A stretch of DNA of 64,000 bases from Dehalobacterium sp040766325 (GTDB lineage Bacteria > Bacillota > Dehalobacteriia > Dehalobacteriales > Dehalobacteriaceae), in assembly GCA_040766325.1 (NCBI GenBank), contig JAXGQR010000012.1:1-64000 (forward strand). Reading direction: 5' to 3'. Positions 37,653-46,192 of this stretch are shown here, piece by piece. The notes beneath the pieces were generated by a model. It saw only the letters and a list, made by a program, of their open reading frames with translations, searched no databases and had not been told where the DNA came from. The position numbers and the translations under genes were made by a program. How positions within the stretch are numbered: position 1 is the stretch's first letter; every line of letters begins with the position of its first letter.

Positions 37653-38600
37653 TTATTTAATTTCAAAAGGTACTCTGCAAGTTTCCGACCAGGCGGACTT
37701 GATTTGTGGCAAAATTTCCTCCCATATGTTGGAGATAATGACTATCTTCGTTTCATTACCCTTAGCTTGTATGGGTTTTATGTCTAACTGATCATTCACT
37801 GCATCCAAATAGAACCAGCCTTGCTCCGCATTATGGATAAATCCTTTGATCCGGAAAGCATTCTTTAACAGTTTTTGCGCAAATTTCTCTGCTTGCGCCG
37901 GATCAACGCTCTCCTTTGTAGACACCACGTAGTGCACCGGTCTCTTATAAGGTGTTTTTACATTGCGTCGCACGGCTAAGCTTCTTTCCTGATTCATAAG
38001 ATCAAGATCCAAGATTCCTTCAATTTTTGTGAAACTGGTCTCTACTATAGGTGCATTCTGGTTAAGGGTTCTTACCTTATCTCGTACTTGCTCTAAGGTT
38101 TCTTGATCCACCAGATCCACCTTATTAATAATGATCAGTTGCCCGGCAATAACCTGTTCTTCCACCGCATTGACTACATCTACCAGCTCAAGAAAATTTT
38201 CCGGATCCACCAAAGATATCATTCCTCGATACTCATAGCGTTGTCCGGTCTGATTTTTAATTTCATTAAACATATGACGGATTGGCTGCGGATTGGCCAT
38301 ACCCGAGGTCTCCACCAAAAGATAATCTAAGGGATATTGGGAAAACTGCACCAGAGCATCCACAAAATTACCTGCTAAACAACTGCAAAAGATCTGCCCG
38401 TTATTTAATTCCTTGATTTCGAAGCCATGGTCATGAAACAAACTGCCGTCAATGCCTACCTGTCCCCATTCATTTACAATTACACCGGCTTTGATGTTCC
38501 TTTCCGCCAGGTCGTCTAGGATATTATTCATTAAGGTTGTCTTGCCGGACCCTAAAAAACCCGTAACTAAATATAGTTGAATGGGTTTTTCTAATGTCAT
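37653..38600 (-). CDS. CobW/COG0523 G3E GTPase, probable metallochaperone
   Basis: 315 aa. Walker A GFLGSGKTTLMNN, CxC metal site (FCSCL, a variant of the CxCC motif), ETSGMANP and NKVDLVD GTP motifs, then a C-terminal CobW domain (FRIKGFIHNAEQGWFYLDAV). Family members deliver Zn, Co or other metals to target enzymes. It overlaps the UroD-type methyltransferase gene by one base (TAATG), so it probably loads that zinc-type enzyme or supports the corrinoid cofactor. Confidence 0.87.
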   Translation of the reverse strand: MTLEKPIQLYLVTGFLGSGKTTLMNNILDDLAERNIKAGVIVNEWGQVGIDGSLFHDHGFEIKELNNGQIFCSCLAGNFVDALVQFSQYPLDYLLVETSGMANPQPIRHMFNEIKNQTGQRYEYRGMISLVDPENFLELVDVVNAVEEQVIAGQLIIINKVDLVDQETLEQVRDKVRTLNQNAPIVETSFTKIEGILDLDLMNQERSLAVRRNVKTPYKRPVHYVVSTKESVDPAQAEKFAQKLLKNAFRIKGFIHNAEQGWFYLDAVNDQLDIKPIQAKGNETKIVIISNIWEEILPQIKSAWSETCRVPFEIK

Positions 38601-39952
38601 TACATTGTTTCCTCGATCTGTACAATCAGCTCATCCAAATTGGGAATAATGGACGAGTATAATAATTTTCCGTTCAGATAAAGGCTGGGCAGCTGTTTAA
38701 CCTCCATCTTTTTGGTGCGGGCAATATCCTCCAAATTGTTATAGCGATATTCTACCACATCAATTTTGTCGCCAAAATGCTTCTGGGCATCCTCGGCAAC
38801 AGCCCACATATAGGTACAGGCGGCGCAAGCTGTAGGATCAAGCAAGAAGGCTTCAACCAGGGGTTTTTTAAGGTTTTCATAATCTGGCAGTTCAACTTCA
38901 ATATCAATTTCACTTAATTCATAATTGGCAATCATTTCACGAGCCTTATCCGTATGGAGGACGGCATGGGATACGGCAATGGTATTCTCAATAGGCGTGG
39001 CAAAAGGCATGTCACAGCCGGGAGCGATGATCAAATTCTTATTATTAATTTCAATGGAGTCAATCAGATCAATGGTAGCCTTAATATTATCTTGTTGATT
39101 GCCAAAAAGCATAATCGTCGTTAATGGGATGTTCCCGCCAATTACAACATTATACTTGTCAGTAATTTTCTTTGCTTCCGGCAGATTTACATTCTCGTCA
39201 ATGGAGATGGAGTCCGGTCCGGTTTGGCACATCAGCTCAATAATGTGTGTGGCATTACCGCAGACAAAGAAAGCGGAAAAAGCGCCTTTTTCTCGAATAT
39301 AATCAAATATTCTTTTATATGGTTCGGATAAGAATTTTTTGAAAACAGCCGGTGATATCTGTGATACAACAGGGTCAACAGGTACGATAACATCAACACC
39401 CTCGTCTAAATACAGTTGAGCCATTTGCAAGGAGATTTCCGTACAATAGGCCATGAGTTTTTCCACATAGTCTGGGTTCTTTTTCAAATCGCGGAATAAC
39501 TTTGTGCCTCTCAAATGAGAAGCAAGGGTGAAAGGCCCACAAAATAGTCCATAAAGAGCCGTCTTATCTCCAATTTCTTTTTTTATACGTCGGGTTACGT
39601 TAATTACCAAAGGCAAACGGCCGTCTTCTTTAGAAATCATTTTAGTATGTATTTCATCCGTGTCTGCAAGAGGATTATCCATAACACAGGGAGGACCGTT
39701 TTTTTCAAATCTTATAGTACATCCTAAGATTTCTGCTTCCAACTGTAAATCGAATAAAAGCACTTGACCATCAGGATTATACACCTTATTAACTTCTATC
39801 AAAGATTCAAACAATTTCCCCTCATCTGTATAAACCTCTGTAGCATCATATCCCTTTAAATACCCGGCATGCACACCGGCAAACGGAATCCAACCTGGAC
39901 GAGGTACTTCTTCGTGCTGTAAAATTTTGTAGATCATTTCTTTTCCTGTCAT
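38600..39952 (-). CDS. UroD-fold methyltransferase (MtaA/MtbA-like) fused to a thioredoxin-like domain
   Basis: 450 aa. Residues 1-335 are a UroD/MtaA-type barrel that should move a methyl group between a methyl-corrinoid protein and an acceptor. In MtaA/MtbA zinc is held by His-x-Cys plus a later Cys. Here the Cys residues are C231 (AFFVCGN) and C313 (APGCDMPFATP), but the His position is Phe229; H236 nearby could substitute. Residues about 350-450 form a thioredoxin/glutaredoxin-like domain with CAAC (C376-C379) and a cis-Pro-like KQLPSLYLNGKLL. The fusion is unusual. It sits in the corrinoid operon directly before the CobW-like gene. The acceptor is unknown; tetrahydrofolate or a thiol are options. 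Confidence 0.75.
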   Translation of the reverse strand: MTGKEMIYKILQHEEVPRPGWIPFAGVHAGYLKGYDATEVYTDEGKLFESLIEVNKVYNPDGQVLLFDLQLEAEILGCTIRFEKNGPPCVMDNPLADTDEIHTKMISKEDGRLPLVINVTRRIKKEIGDKTALYGLFCGPFTLASHLRGTKLFRDLKKNPDYVEKLMAYCTEISLQMAQLYLDEGVDVIVPVDPVVSQISPAVFKKFLSEPYKRIFDYIREKGAFSAFFVCGNATHIIELMCQTGPDSISIDENVNLPEAKKITDKYNVVIGGNIPLTTIMLFGNQQDNIKATIDLIDSIEINNKNLIIAPGCDMPFATPIENTIAVSHAVLHTDKAREMIANYELSEIDIEVELPDYENLKKPLVEAFLLDPTACAACTYMWAVAEDAQKHFGDKIDVVEYRYNNLEDIARTKKMEVKQLPSLYLNGKLLYSSIIPNLDELIVQIEETM

Positions 39953-40011
39953 TGATCAATATCCTCCCTTTTTAAGTAGATTAGTAGTCGTTTTTTAGTT
40001 GTAATTAATAA

Positions 40012-41028
40012 CTATATTTTTGCAACTTTTTTCTTGACCAACACATTTTTCCCTAATATTCCGTCGAATCCTAACACAATTAAGATTAAGCTACCTCGAA
40101 CAACATTTTGCCAATAGTAGTGCACTCCTGCAATATTCAAAGCATTCGCCACTATTCCGAATAAAATAACACCAACTAATGTTCCCTGAATATTTGCTGT
40201 CTTTCTTTTGCTTATAATACTACCAACAAAAACAGCGCCTATAGCATCAAGCATATAATAGCTCCCCGTCATTGGAACAAATCCGCTGGCAACAGAAGCT
40301 GCGACCAGACCCGCTAATGCAGAAAATACGCCACTTATCATAAAGGCATATGTAACATATCTGCCTACCGATACACCTGATAATTCAGCGGCTGCACTTT
40401 GCGCACCAACGGCAGATAAATTACGACCAAATATTGTGCGGCATAATACGAAGTAGGTAACTATAGCTAATAATATGGCTAAGAGCACGGAAAATTTAAA
40501 GTCAACCATACTTCCCTCACTTATTTGTTTCAAATAAACACTTCCACGACCCAGAAAGACAAAAAATCCGGGCATCCCTGAAATAAATATTGAATCGCCA
40601 CCATGAGTGACAATTTTTTCAATACTTTGACCTATCAACATAGTTCCCAAGGTTGTCAAAAATGGGCTTACTTTTACCTTAACTACCATAAAACTATTTA
40701 TCAAACCAATCAATAATCCTGTTGCTAAACCGGCAACAAAGGCAATCGGCCAAATAATACCTGCTTTCAGCAGTAGCATTGCAACCATGGCCCCAAGATC
40801 AAAACTTACTACAATGGAAAGATCAATTCCTCCAACAACAATTACAAAACATAATCCAATAGCCATTATTGCCAAGACAGATGATTGACTTAAAATATTC
40901 AGTATATTACTAGGACCAAAAAAAACCGGAAAGACGTTTCCAAGCACTACTAACGCAACCAATATTGCAACAGCTATAATAATGCCAAATTGCTTTTCTT
41001 TAAACATAGCCAATTGCATTTGACTCAC
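40012..41028 (-). CDS. Ribose-type ABC transporter permease, second copy
   Basis: 338 aa with about ten membrane helices and the BPD_transp_2 pattern (AIMAIGLCFVIVVGGIDLSIVVSFDLGAMVAMLLL; GRNLSAVGAQSAAAELSGVSVGRYVTYAFMISG). It should form a heterodimer with the permease encoded just upstream. The frame opens at GTG 41028, overlapping the previous stop; an ATG at 41019 with GGAG 10 bases upstream is the better start. Confidence 0.88.
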   Translation of the reverse strand: MSQMQLAMFKEKQFGIIIAVAILVALVVLGNVFPVFFGPSNILNILSQSSVLAIMAIGLCFVIVVGGIDLSIVVSFDLGAMVAMLLLKAGIIWPIAFVAGLATGLLIGLINSFMVVKVKVSPFLTTLGTMLIGQSIEKIVTHGGDSIFISGMPGFFVFLGRGSVYLKQISEGSMVDFKFSVLLAILLAIVTYFVLCRTIFGRNLSAVGAQSAAAELSGVSVGRYVTYAFMISGVFSALAGLVAASVASGFVPMTGSYYMLDAIGAVFVGSIISKRKTANIQGTLVGVILFGIVANALNIAGVHYYWQNVVRGSLILIVLGFDGILGKNVLVKKKVAKI

Positions 41029-42011
41029 ACTCCTTTCCGAGTTTTAGTAGTAACTGAAACTGCAACCAATATTAATACACCCTTAATTGCATAAACCCAA
41101 AATGTTGGAAAATTTATTAAAGTGAAGCCATTGGTTAATGTCCCTACAAATAAAGCACTTATGATAGCACCAGGAATTGACGGTATCCCTGCGCGACTAA
41201 ATATTGCGCTCAAATAACCAACCAGTAGCACATCCATAAGCATAGAGTCTCCAATACCGCGCACGCTACCCGATACCCTAGCTGAAACTAAAACCGCTGA
41301 AATTGCCGCTGTTAATGATGCAATCACATAGGTGGATGCAATGACAGTCCCAACCTTAACCCCAGAAATTTTGGCAACCTCTGTATTGCCACCGGCAGCA
41401 CTTAGCCAATTTCCATAAGCAGTTCTATTTATCGCTAAATACATAATAATACTGACTAATACAAATATTAATACCATTACCGGTATTCCTAAAATATTTC
41501 CCTTTCCAATAAAATTAAGTATCGGGTTATCCACAATGATATAAACATTATTGGTTACTAACATCGCACCTCCTTTCAACACATACATCATCGCAAGGGT
41601 TCCTACCAAAGGAATAACATTTAGTTTTACTATAGCGTAGGCATTTATTATCCCTATAATCAGACCAACCAAAAGAACCAACGCAAAACCCGCTAAAAAT
41701 GATTGCTGGGTTTGTATCATAATTGCCATTATTCCAACACCAAAAGCAATGTTATCTGCTAGGGATAGATCTATACCACCCCTTAAAATATGGGAACCAC
41801 CGCCTAGCAAGATAGTTGCCATTCCGCAACCTACAACACCCAAAGGACTACTTTGAATTAATATATTACTTATATTATTCGGAGTTAAAAAAATCTTCGA
41901 CTTTATTGTGAAAAAAACCAATATGAAGACAAATGCAATATATCCACTATAATGCACCCAAGAGCCATTAACAGCAAATTTCTTGCGCATTAATGCTATC
42001 GTTTCCGCCAT
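41025..42011 (-). CDS. Ribose-type ABC transporter permease, first copy
   Basis: 328 aa, about nine to ten membrane helices (GVVGCGMATILLGGGSHILRGGIDLSLADNIAFGVGIMAIM; YGNWLSAAGGNTEVAKISGVKVGTVIASTYVIASL). The GGIDLS motif is typical of RbsC-like permeases. It starts 44 bases inside the ATPase gene (ATG 42011 after AGGAGGG), so translation is coupled. Two different permeases, as in LsrCD, suggest an asymmetric channel. Confidence 0.88.
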   Translation of the reverse strand: MAETIALMRKKFAVNGSWVHYSGYIAFVFILVFFTIKSKIFLTPNNISNILIQSSPLGVVGCGMATILLGGGSHILRGGIDLSLADNIAFGVGIMAIMIQTQQSFLAGFALVLLVGLIIGIINAYAIVKLNVIPLVGTLAMMYVLKGGAMLVTNNVYIIVDNPILNFIGKGNILGIPVMVLIFVLVSIIMYLAINRTAYGNWLSAAGGNTEVAKISGVKVGTVIASTYVIASLTAAISAVLVSARVSGSVRGIGDSMLMDVLLVGYLSAIFSRAGIPSIPGAIISALFVGTLTNGFTLINFPTFWVYAIKGVLILVAVSVTTKTRKGV

Positions 42012-43512
42012 TCTTTTTCCCTCCTGTCATATAAACCATTAATTGATCCACTGTAGTACTGTTACCATCTAATTCACATACTATTTCTCCACGGAACATG
42101 ACCAAAATCCTTGTACACATCCCAACCACCTCTTGCAAATCCTGCGAAAACATAAGTACACCGGCACCCTGTTCTGCAATATTTTTAATTAAAGCATAAA
42201 TTTCAGTCTTTGCTCCTACGTCCACTCCAGAGGTTGGCTGATTTAATATATATAGTTTAGCATCACTGTGTAACCATTTTGCAATTACAACTTTCTGCTG
42301 GTTTCCCCCACTAAGAACTCCAGCTAATTGTTCACGACCAGGAGTGCGAATTGCTAGTTTATTTATTAATTCATCTACAGCTAAATTTTCTTTTTCTTTA
42401 TTGATAATATTATTCTTACTAACACGAGCTAAATCCGCCAATGTGATGTTTTCCTGTACCGACATTCGTTGAATTACACCAACACCTCGTCTATCCTCCG
42501 GTATATATCCTATCCCCAGTTTTACAGCTCTATTTGGATTAACTTTATTCAATAACTTATTATCAAAGTGAATCATTCCGCTAACAATTTCCTTATTGTG
42601 GTATATTTCACTGCTGAGCACATCATGTCCCGATCCCATCAAACCTACTATACCTAATATTTCGCCTTTTTTAAGTTCAAAACTTATATTTCTAAACATT
42701 TTGCTGTGCGTCAATTTATCTACCTTTAGCAGTGTTTCACCAATTTTTCTATTTTTGGGAGGGAACTGTTCTTGAATTTTGTGGCCAATCATCATAAATA
42801 CAATATCTTCTACTGTTAATCCTTTGCATGCAACTGTATCAACTTTTTTTCCATTACGTATAGCGGTAATTCTATCACATAAATCAAGAATTTCACCTAA
42901 ATAATGAGATATATAAATTACACTGATTCCTCTATTCTTCAAATCTTTAATTATTTTAAATAATAATTGAGATTCTTTAGCCGCAAGAACAGCAGTTGGT
43001 TCATCAAAAACAATTACTTTTGGTTGGTGCATTAATGCTCGGCATATTTGAACTAATTGCTGTTCAGCTACCGTTAAAGTGCCAATTAATCTGTTTCCCG
43101 CAATTGATATACCTAGGTTTTCATTAATAATAGTTTCAGCCATTTTCTCCATTTTTTTACGATTAATAAATTTTAATGGAGAAATAGATGGTTCAATGCC
43201 TAAGAATAATGATTCTGCAACCGTTAAATGCGGGACTACATATCTCTCCTGATGAATAAAACTAACTCCTGCATTTTGTACAATGCTTGGTGTTAGTTTT
43301 CCTTGTTCTTCTCCAAATAACTTAATTATCCCGGCATCATGAGTATAAACACCTGCTAATATTTTCATTAGCGTAGACTTTCCTGCGCCATTTTCCCCTA
43401 CTAAACCATGAATTTCTCCTTTTAGTAACTGAAAATTAACTTTTTGCAATGATTTTACCCCAGGAAATGACTTTTCAATATCAATCATTTCAATTTGGTA
43501 ATCATTACTCAT
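41968..43512 (-). CDS. Ribose-type ABC transporter ATPase, tandem nucleotide-binding domains
   Basis: 514 aa, RbsA/MglA-like with two ATPase halves. The first has GENGAGKSTLMKILAG, LTVAEQQLVQICRAL and VIVFDEPTAVLA. The second has a degenerate P-loop (GLMGSGHDVLSSEIY), LSGGNQQKVVIAKWL and LYILNQPTSGVDVGA, where the Walker B Glu position is Gln (LNQP), as commonly seen in one half of this family. It powers import of a sugar-like solute with the two permeases downstream and the binding protein at 46.2 kb. Confidence 0.9.
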   Translation of the reverse strand: MSNDYQIEMIDIEKSFPGVKSLQKVNFQLLKGEIHGLVGENGAGKSTLMKILAGVYTHDAGIIKLFGEEQGKLTPSIVQNAGVSFIHQERYVVPHLTVAESLFLGIEPSISPLKFINRKKMEKMAETIINENLGISIAGNRLIGTLTVAEQQLVQICRALMHQPKVIVFDEPTAVLAAKESQLLFKIIKDLKNRGISVIYISHYLGEILDLCDRITAIRNGKKVDTVACKGLTVEDIVFMMIGHKIQEQFPPKNRKIGETLLKVDKLTHSKMFRNISFELKKGEILGIVGLMGSGHDVLSSEIYHNKEIVSGMIHFDNKLLNKVNPNRAVKLGIGYIPEDRRGVGVIQRMSVQENITLADLARVSKNNIINKEKENLAVDELINKLAIRTPGREQLAGVLSGGNQQKVVIAKWLHSDAKLYILNQPTSGVDVGAKTEIYALIKNIAEQGAGVLMFSQDLQEVVGMCTRILVMFRGEIVCELDGNSTTVDQLMVYMTGGKKNGGNDSINAQEICC

Positions 43513-43682
43513 TACAAAACACCTTCTTCCATAGAGATTTAACAGCCTAAAGAAAATGAATTACTGCCAGAAAACAAACATTCTCAGAAAATTGTTTATT
43601 GTAATTGTTTCTATGTATTACTAGGAGCATATTCTATAAGTAATATTTGCTTATATGGTTAGAATTTGGAGGGAAATTTTCC

Positions 43683-43763
43683 ATGCACCTAGAGATTATT
43701 CTATATCTATTGGGGTTCGTTTTCTTCTTTGCCTTCTTCTCACTCAGTTACCATTCATTATGA
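43683..43763 (+). CDS. Possible 26-residue membrane peptide
   Basis: A plus-strand ORF, MHLEIILYLLGFVFFFAFFS plus six residues, with an ideal ribosome site GGAGGG (43668-43673) 9 bases before the ATG. It is one hydrophobic helix, like KdpF-type micropeptides. It lies antisense within the 522-base gap between the MtmB-like and ATPase genes. Chance cannot be excluded; the ribosome site and hydrophobicity are the only support. Confidence 0.3.
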   Translation: MHLEIILYLLGFVFFFAFFSLSYHSL

Positions 43764-44034
43764 TCAAAAATATCTTAATTTTTTGGCCCTAGGCCTCTAA
43801 ATGTAAATTGCAATAGCATTACTTTTAAAATCCATTTCTTTATGTTTTCATATCCATGCGTTTAGGGTCATATAATTCGTTGCTCAAAATTATGTAAGAG
43901 TGGGGGCAAACTTCGGAATAACTCCGAAGTCCACCCCTTTAAGCTTATCAGCTAAATTCACCATAATTATCATTTATTCAGCAAGCAATCATGCACTCTT
44001 TCTGAGGTTTGTTTCTTTTGGCGGCATCCTCTAC
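43764..44034. other. Gap with hairpin after the MtmB-like gene
   Basis: A stem ACTTCGGA (43910-43917) / TCCGAAGT (43923-43930) is extended by flanking G and C runs (about 43901-43938). On the minus strand it lies about 100 bases after the MtmB-like stop and has no T run. It may be a partial terminator dividing the methyltransferase genes from the transporter genes, or an mRNA-stabilising end. No gene is seen in the rest. Confidence 0.45.
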
Positions 44035-45441
44035 TTAATCAAAAACCCGCATGGGAAGCCCCATTTCGACTAGTTCTTTTTTAACCTCGTTATAAATTTC
44101 CAAAAATTCCGGTTTCGGAGTAGCAGATTCAACGTCATAGGCATCTTGATAGTTTACCCCAATGGTATGCAAGGTTCTGCTATCAATCATCGGTTGATAT
44201 TTTTCAAGAATTTTCAGCACCAGATCATTAGCCTGCTTTCTGGTCAAACGGGCACGTCCCACTGCTTGTCCTACTTCACCGGCCAATCTCACTCCTAAAC
44301 CACATGCACAGTCGGGGCCTGCGCTTTGAGCTCCTGTACCTCCACAAACCCCCATGCCAAGGACTGAACTCCCGATAGCACCGGCTACATGTTCCCAGAA
44401 ATATTCTTTTCCAAGTTTTGCGGTCTGTTGCCAGGATGGTCCGATGTAAGCCGGGTGGTTAACATGCTTCAGGTAGGCAGCGCCTCCCCATAACGAAGCG
44501 AATAAAGCGGTTCTGCTGGAATTGGAGAAATACAATGCATCCAGTGCCCAGGAACCATGCAGACTTAATTGATACACCAAGTCAGTGGCAATATTATCAG
44601 CACATACTTGTATAGCTGATGTTGCCGGTCCCCCGCTAAGGCTCCCGATATATGCTATAGATCCACCCCAAGTATGAGCGCCATATTGATACATCTCCAA
44701 AGCTTTGCACATATACTCATAATTGGTTTTCATCTGAGGCATAAGATTAGTACAACGCTGATCCCCAATCGTAGTACCCCACCCCGGATGATCTGCGACG
44801 ATCTGAGAACGATATCCTGTGGGCATAGTTCCGCCGTCGCTGAAGCCGGGTCTTCCAGCTCTTCGGCATGCATCTCTGACTAATGCCACCCTTTCCATTT
44901 CAGACAGCATCTCAAAGGGACTATTAGGTTTAACATCGACTCCGTTAACACGACCGATAACGCCTTGGAAATGGTTCATATCCATAATTGGTTCTTTTAA
45001 ATAACTCATACTAATTGAAGTATATACCTCTGGAGAAATCGGTCCTAAAATACGCCCTTGCACAAAATGCGGGTTCCTTTGGTTGTCATAATCCTCAAAT
45101 CCTTTATGAGAGAGCCTAATGGCCTCTTCACCAAGTCCCAAAACAAGTTCTTGAGGCATATTGTCAAATGTTTCCTGTAGTTCTTCAGGTTTAAATTTGA
45201 TCAAACGCTCAGTATCCTGACATAAAATACCTACATCCAAAACTAGTTCATAGGCAGCTTTGAACACGTTATCAAGTTGCTCATCATCCATAGGAACTAT
45301 ATGATTTGGATCATATTCGATTTTATATTTCTTTGCCAAATCCCGTAACCTTGGCCAATATACCTTAAGGTCAAAGTCTTTTTCAAATACAATTGGACCA
45401 CTTTCAGCCCTTGCCCAGTAATCTAAGAATCTACCTTTCAT
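44035..45441 (-). CDS. MtmB-family corrinoid methyltransferase without pyrrolysine
   Basis: 468 aa, close to the 458 aa of methanogen monomethylamine methyltransferase MtmB. The match runs the whole length: AAYELVLDVGILCQDTERLIKF, PISPEVYTSISMSY, RRAGRPG, and near the end NYQDAYDVESATPKPEFLEI. In MtmB an in-frame UAG encodes pyrrolysine-202 just after GRPGMGV. Here the frame is continuous, and the aligned residue is Gly203 (GRPGFSDGG). The two active-site glutamates of MtmB (E229, E259) also align with other residues (Cys and Tyr by eye). So it should bind a corrinoid protein but demethylate something other than monomethylamine. It follows the corrinoid-protein gene by 36 bases. The start is ATG 45441 after AGGAGG. 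Confidence 0.82.
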   Translation of the reverse strand: MKGRFLDYWARAESGPIVFEKDFDLKVYWPRLRDLAKKYKIEYDPNHIVPMDDEQLDNVFKAAYELVLDVGILCQDTERLIKFKPEELQETFDNMPQELVLGLGEEAIRLSHKGFEDYDNQRNPHFVQGRILGPISPEVYTSISMSYLKEPIMDMNHFQGVIGRVNGVDVKPNSPFEMLSEMERVALVRDACRRAGRPGFSDGGTMPTGYRSQIVADHPGWGTTIGDQRCTNLMPQMKTNYEYMCKALEMYQYGAHTWGGSIAYIGSLSGGPATSAIQVCADNIATDLVYQLSLHGSWALDALYFSNSSRTALFASLWGGAAYLKHVNHPAYIGPSWQQTAKLGKEYFWEHVAGAIGSSVLGMGVCGGTGAQSAGPDCACGLGVRLAGEVGQAVGRARLTRKQANDLVLKILEKYQPMIDSRTLHTIGVNYQDAYDVESATPKPEFLEIYNEVKKELVEMGLPMRVFD

Positions 45442-45477
45442 CGCTTGGATTCCTCCTAAAATTATTTAATTTAATAA

Positions 45478-46122
45478 TTATTTTTGTAACACATTTTTGG
45501 CTAATTCTACTGCTGCAATGGCATCCTTTGCAAACCCGTCAGCCCCAATCTCATCAACCCAAGCCTGACTTACGCCACCGCCACCAACAATCACTTTGTA
45601 TTTATCTCTTACTCCTTTTGCTTCTAAGAACTCTATCACATCACGCTGGGCAATAATGGTAGTAGTCATTAAAGCTGAAAGACCGATAATATCTGCTCCC
45701 ATCGGCTCCGCTGTAGCTATAAATTGAGACGGCGCAACGTCAACTCCCAAATCTTGCACTTCAAACCCACCAATGCTTAACATCATTGCTACAAGGTCTT
45801 TACCTACTTCGTGGACATCCCCCTTAACAGTACCGATAACTACCTTGCCGACTTGTGGAGCGGCTTCTCCCTTGCCTACTAAGCCTTCCTTTAAATATTT
45901 AAGGGCTGCTTTCATAGCATCACTAGCAATCAGAAGCTCCGGCAGAAAAACTTCTAGAGACTGAAATTTATTACCCAATTCAGTCATAGCGTCAGACATA
46001 GCTAAAATCCCTTTTAAACAATCACCATCTGAGGCTACTATTTCTTTTGCTAACTCTACGGCAGCATCCTCATCTTGATCCAAAAGTGCCTGTCCTAATT
46101 TTGAATAAATATCATTCTGCAT
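45478..46122 (-). CDS. Corrinoid protein of a methyltransferase system, MtmC/MtbC-like
   Basis: 214 aa. An N-terminal helical cap domain (about residues 1-85) is followed by a B12-binding domain with the base-off motif GDVHEVGKD (DxHxxG), SALMTTT and VIVGGGGV. It carries the methyl group on cobalt between the substrate-specific methyltransferase downstream and the UroD-type enzyme. A gene for a reductive activator (RamA-like) is not in the window. AGGAGGTATAG precedes ATG 46122. Confidence 0.93.
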   Translation of the reverse strand: MQNDIYSKLGQALLDQDEDAAVELAKEIVASDGDCLKGILAMSDAMTELGNKFQSLEVFLPELLIASDAMKAALKYLKEGLVGKGEAAPQVGKVVIGTVKGDVHEVGKDLVAMMLSIGGFEVQDLGVDVAPSQFIATAEPMGADIIGLSALMTTTIIAQRDVIEFLEAKGVRDKYKVIVGGGGVSQAWVDEIGADGFAKDAIAAVELAKNVLQK

Positions 46123-46192
46123 ATCCTATACCTCCTAATGTTTTTAACTATTTATGCTTTTTTCAACAACTTCGAATCTTTATACTAAATCA

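Noticed and set aside
37555..37791. 78-codon plus-strand ORF next to the CobW-like gene
   Set aside because: More than half lies antisense to the CobW-like gene, it has no ribosome site, and its protein has no recognisable features.
43513..44034. Cobalamin riboswitch in gaps of the corrinoid operon
   Set aside because: No B12-box consensus could be found on either strand in the gaps at 43.5-44.0 kb or 47.3-47.8 kb.
44035..45441. Readthrough of an amber codon as pyrrolysine in the MtmB-like gene
   Set aside because: The frame is open for 468 codons with no internal TAG, and no pylT-like tRNA or pylSBCD genes are in the window.
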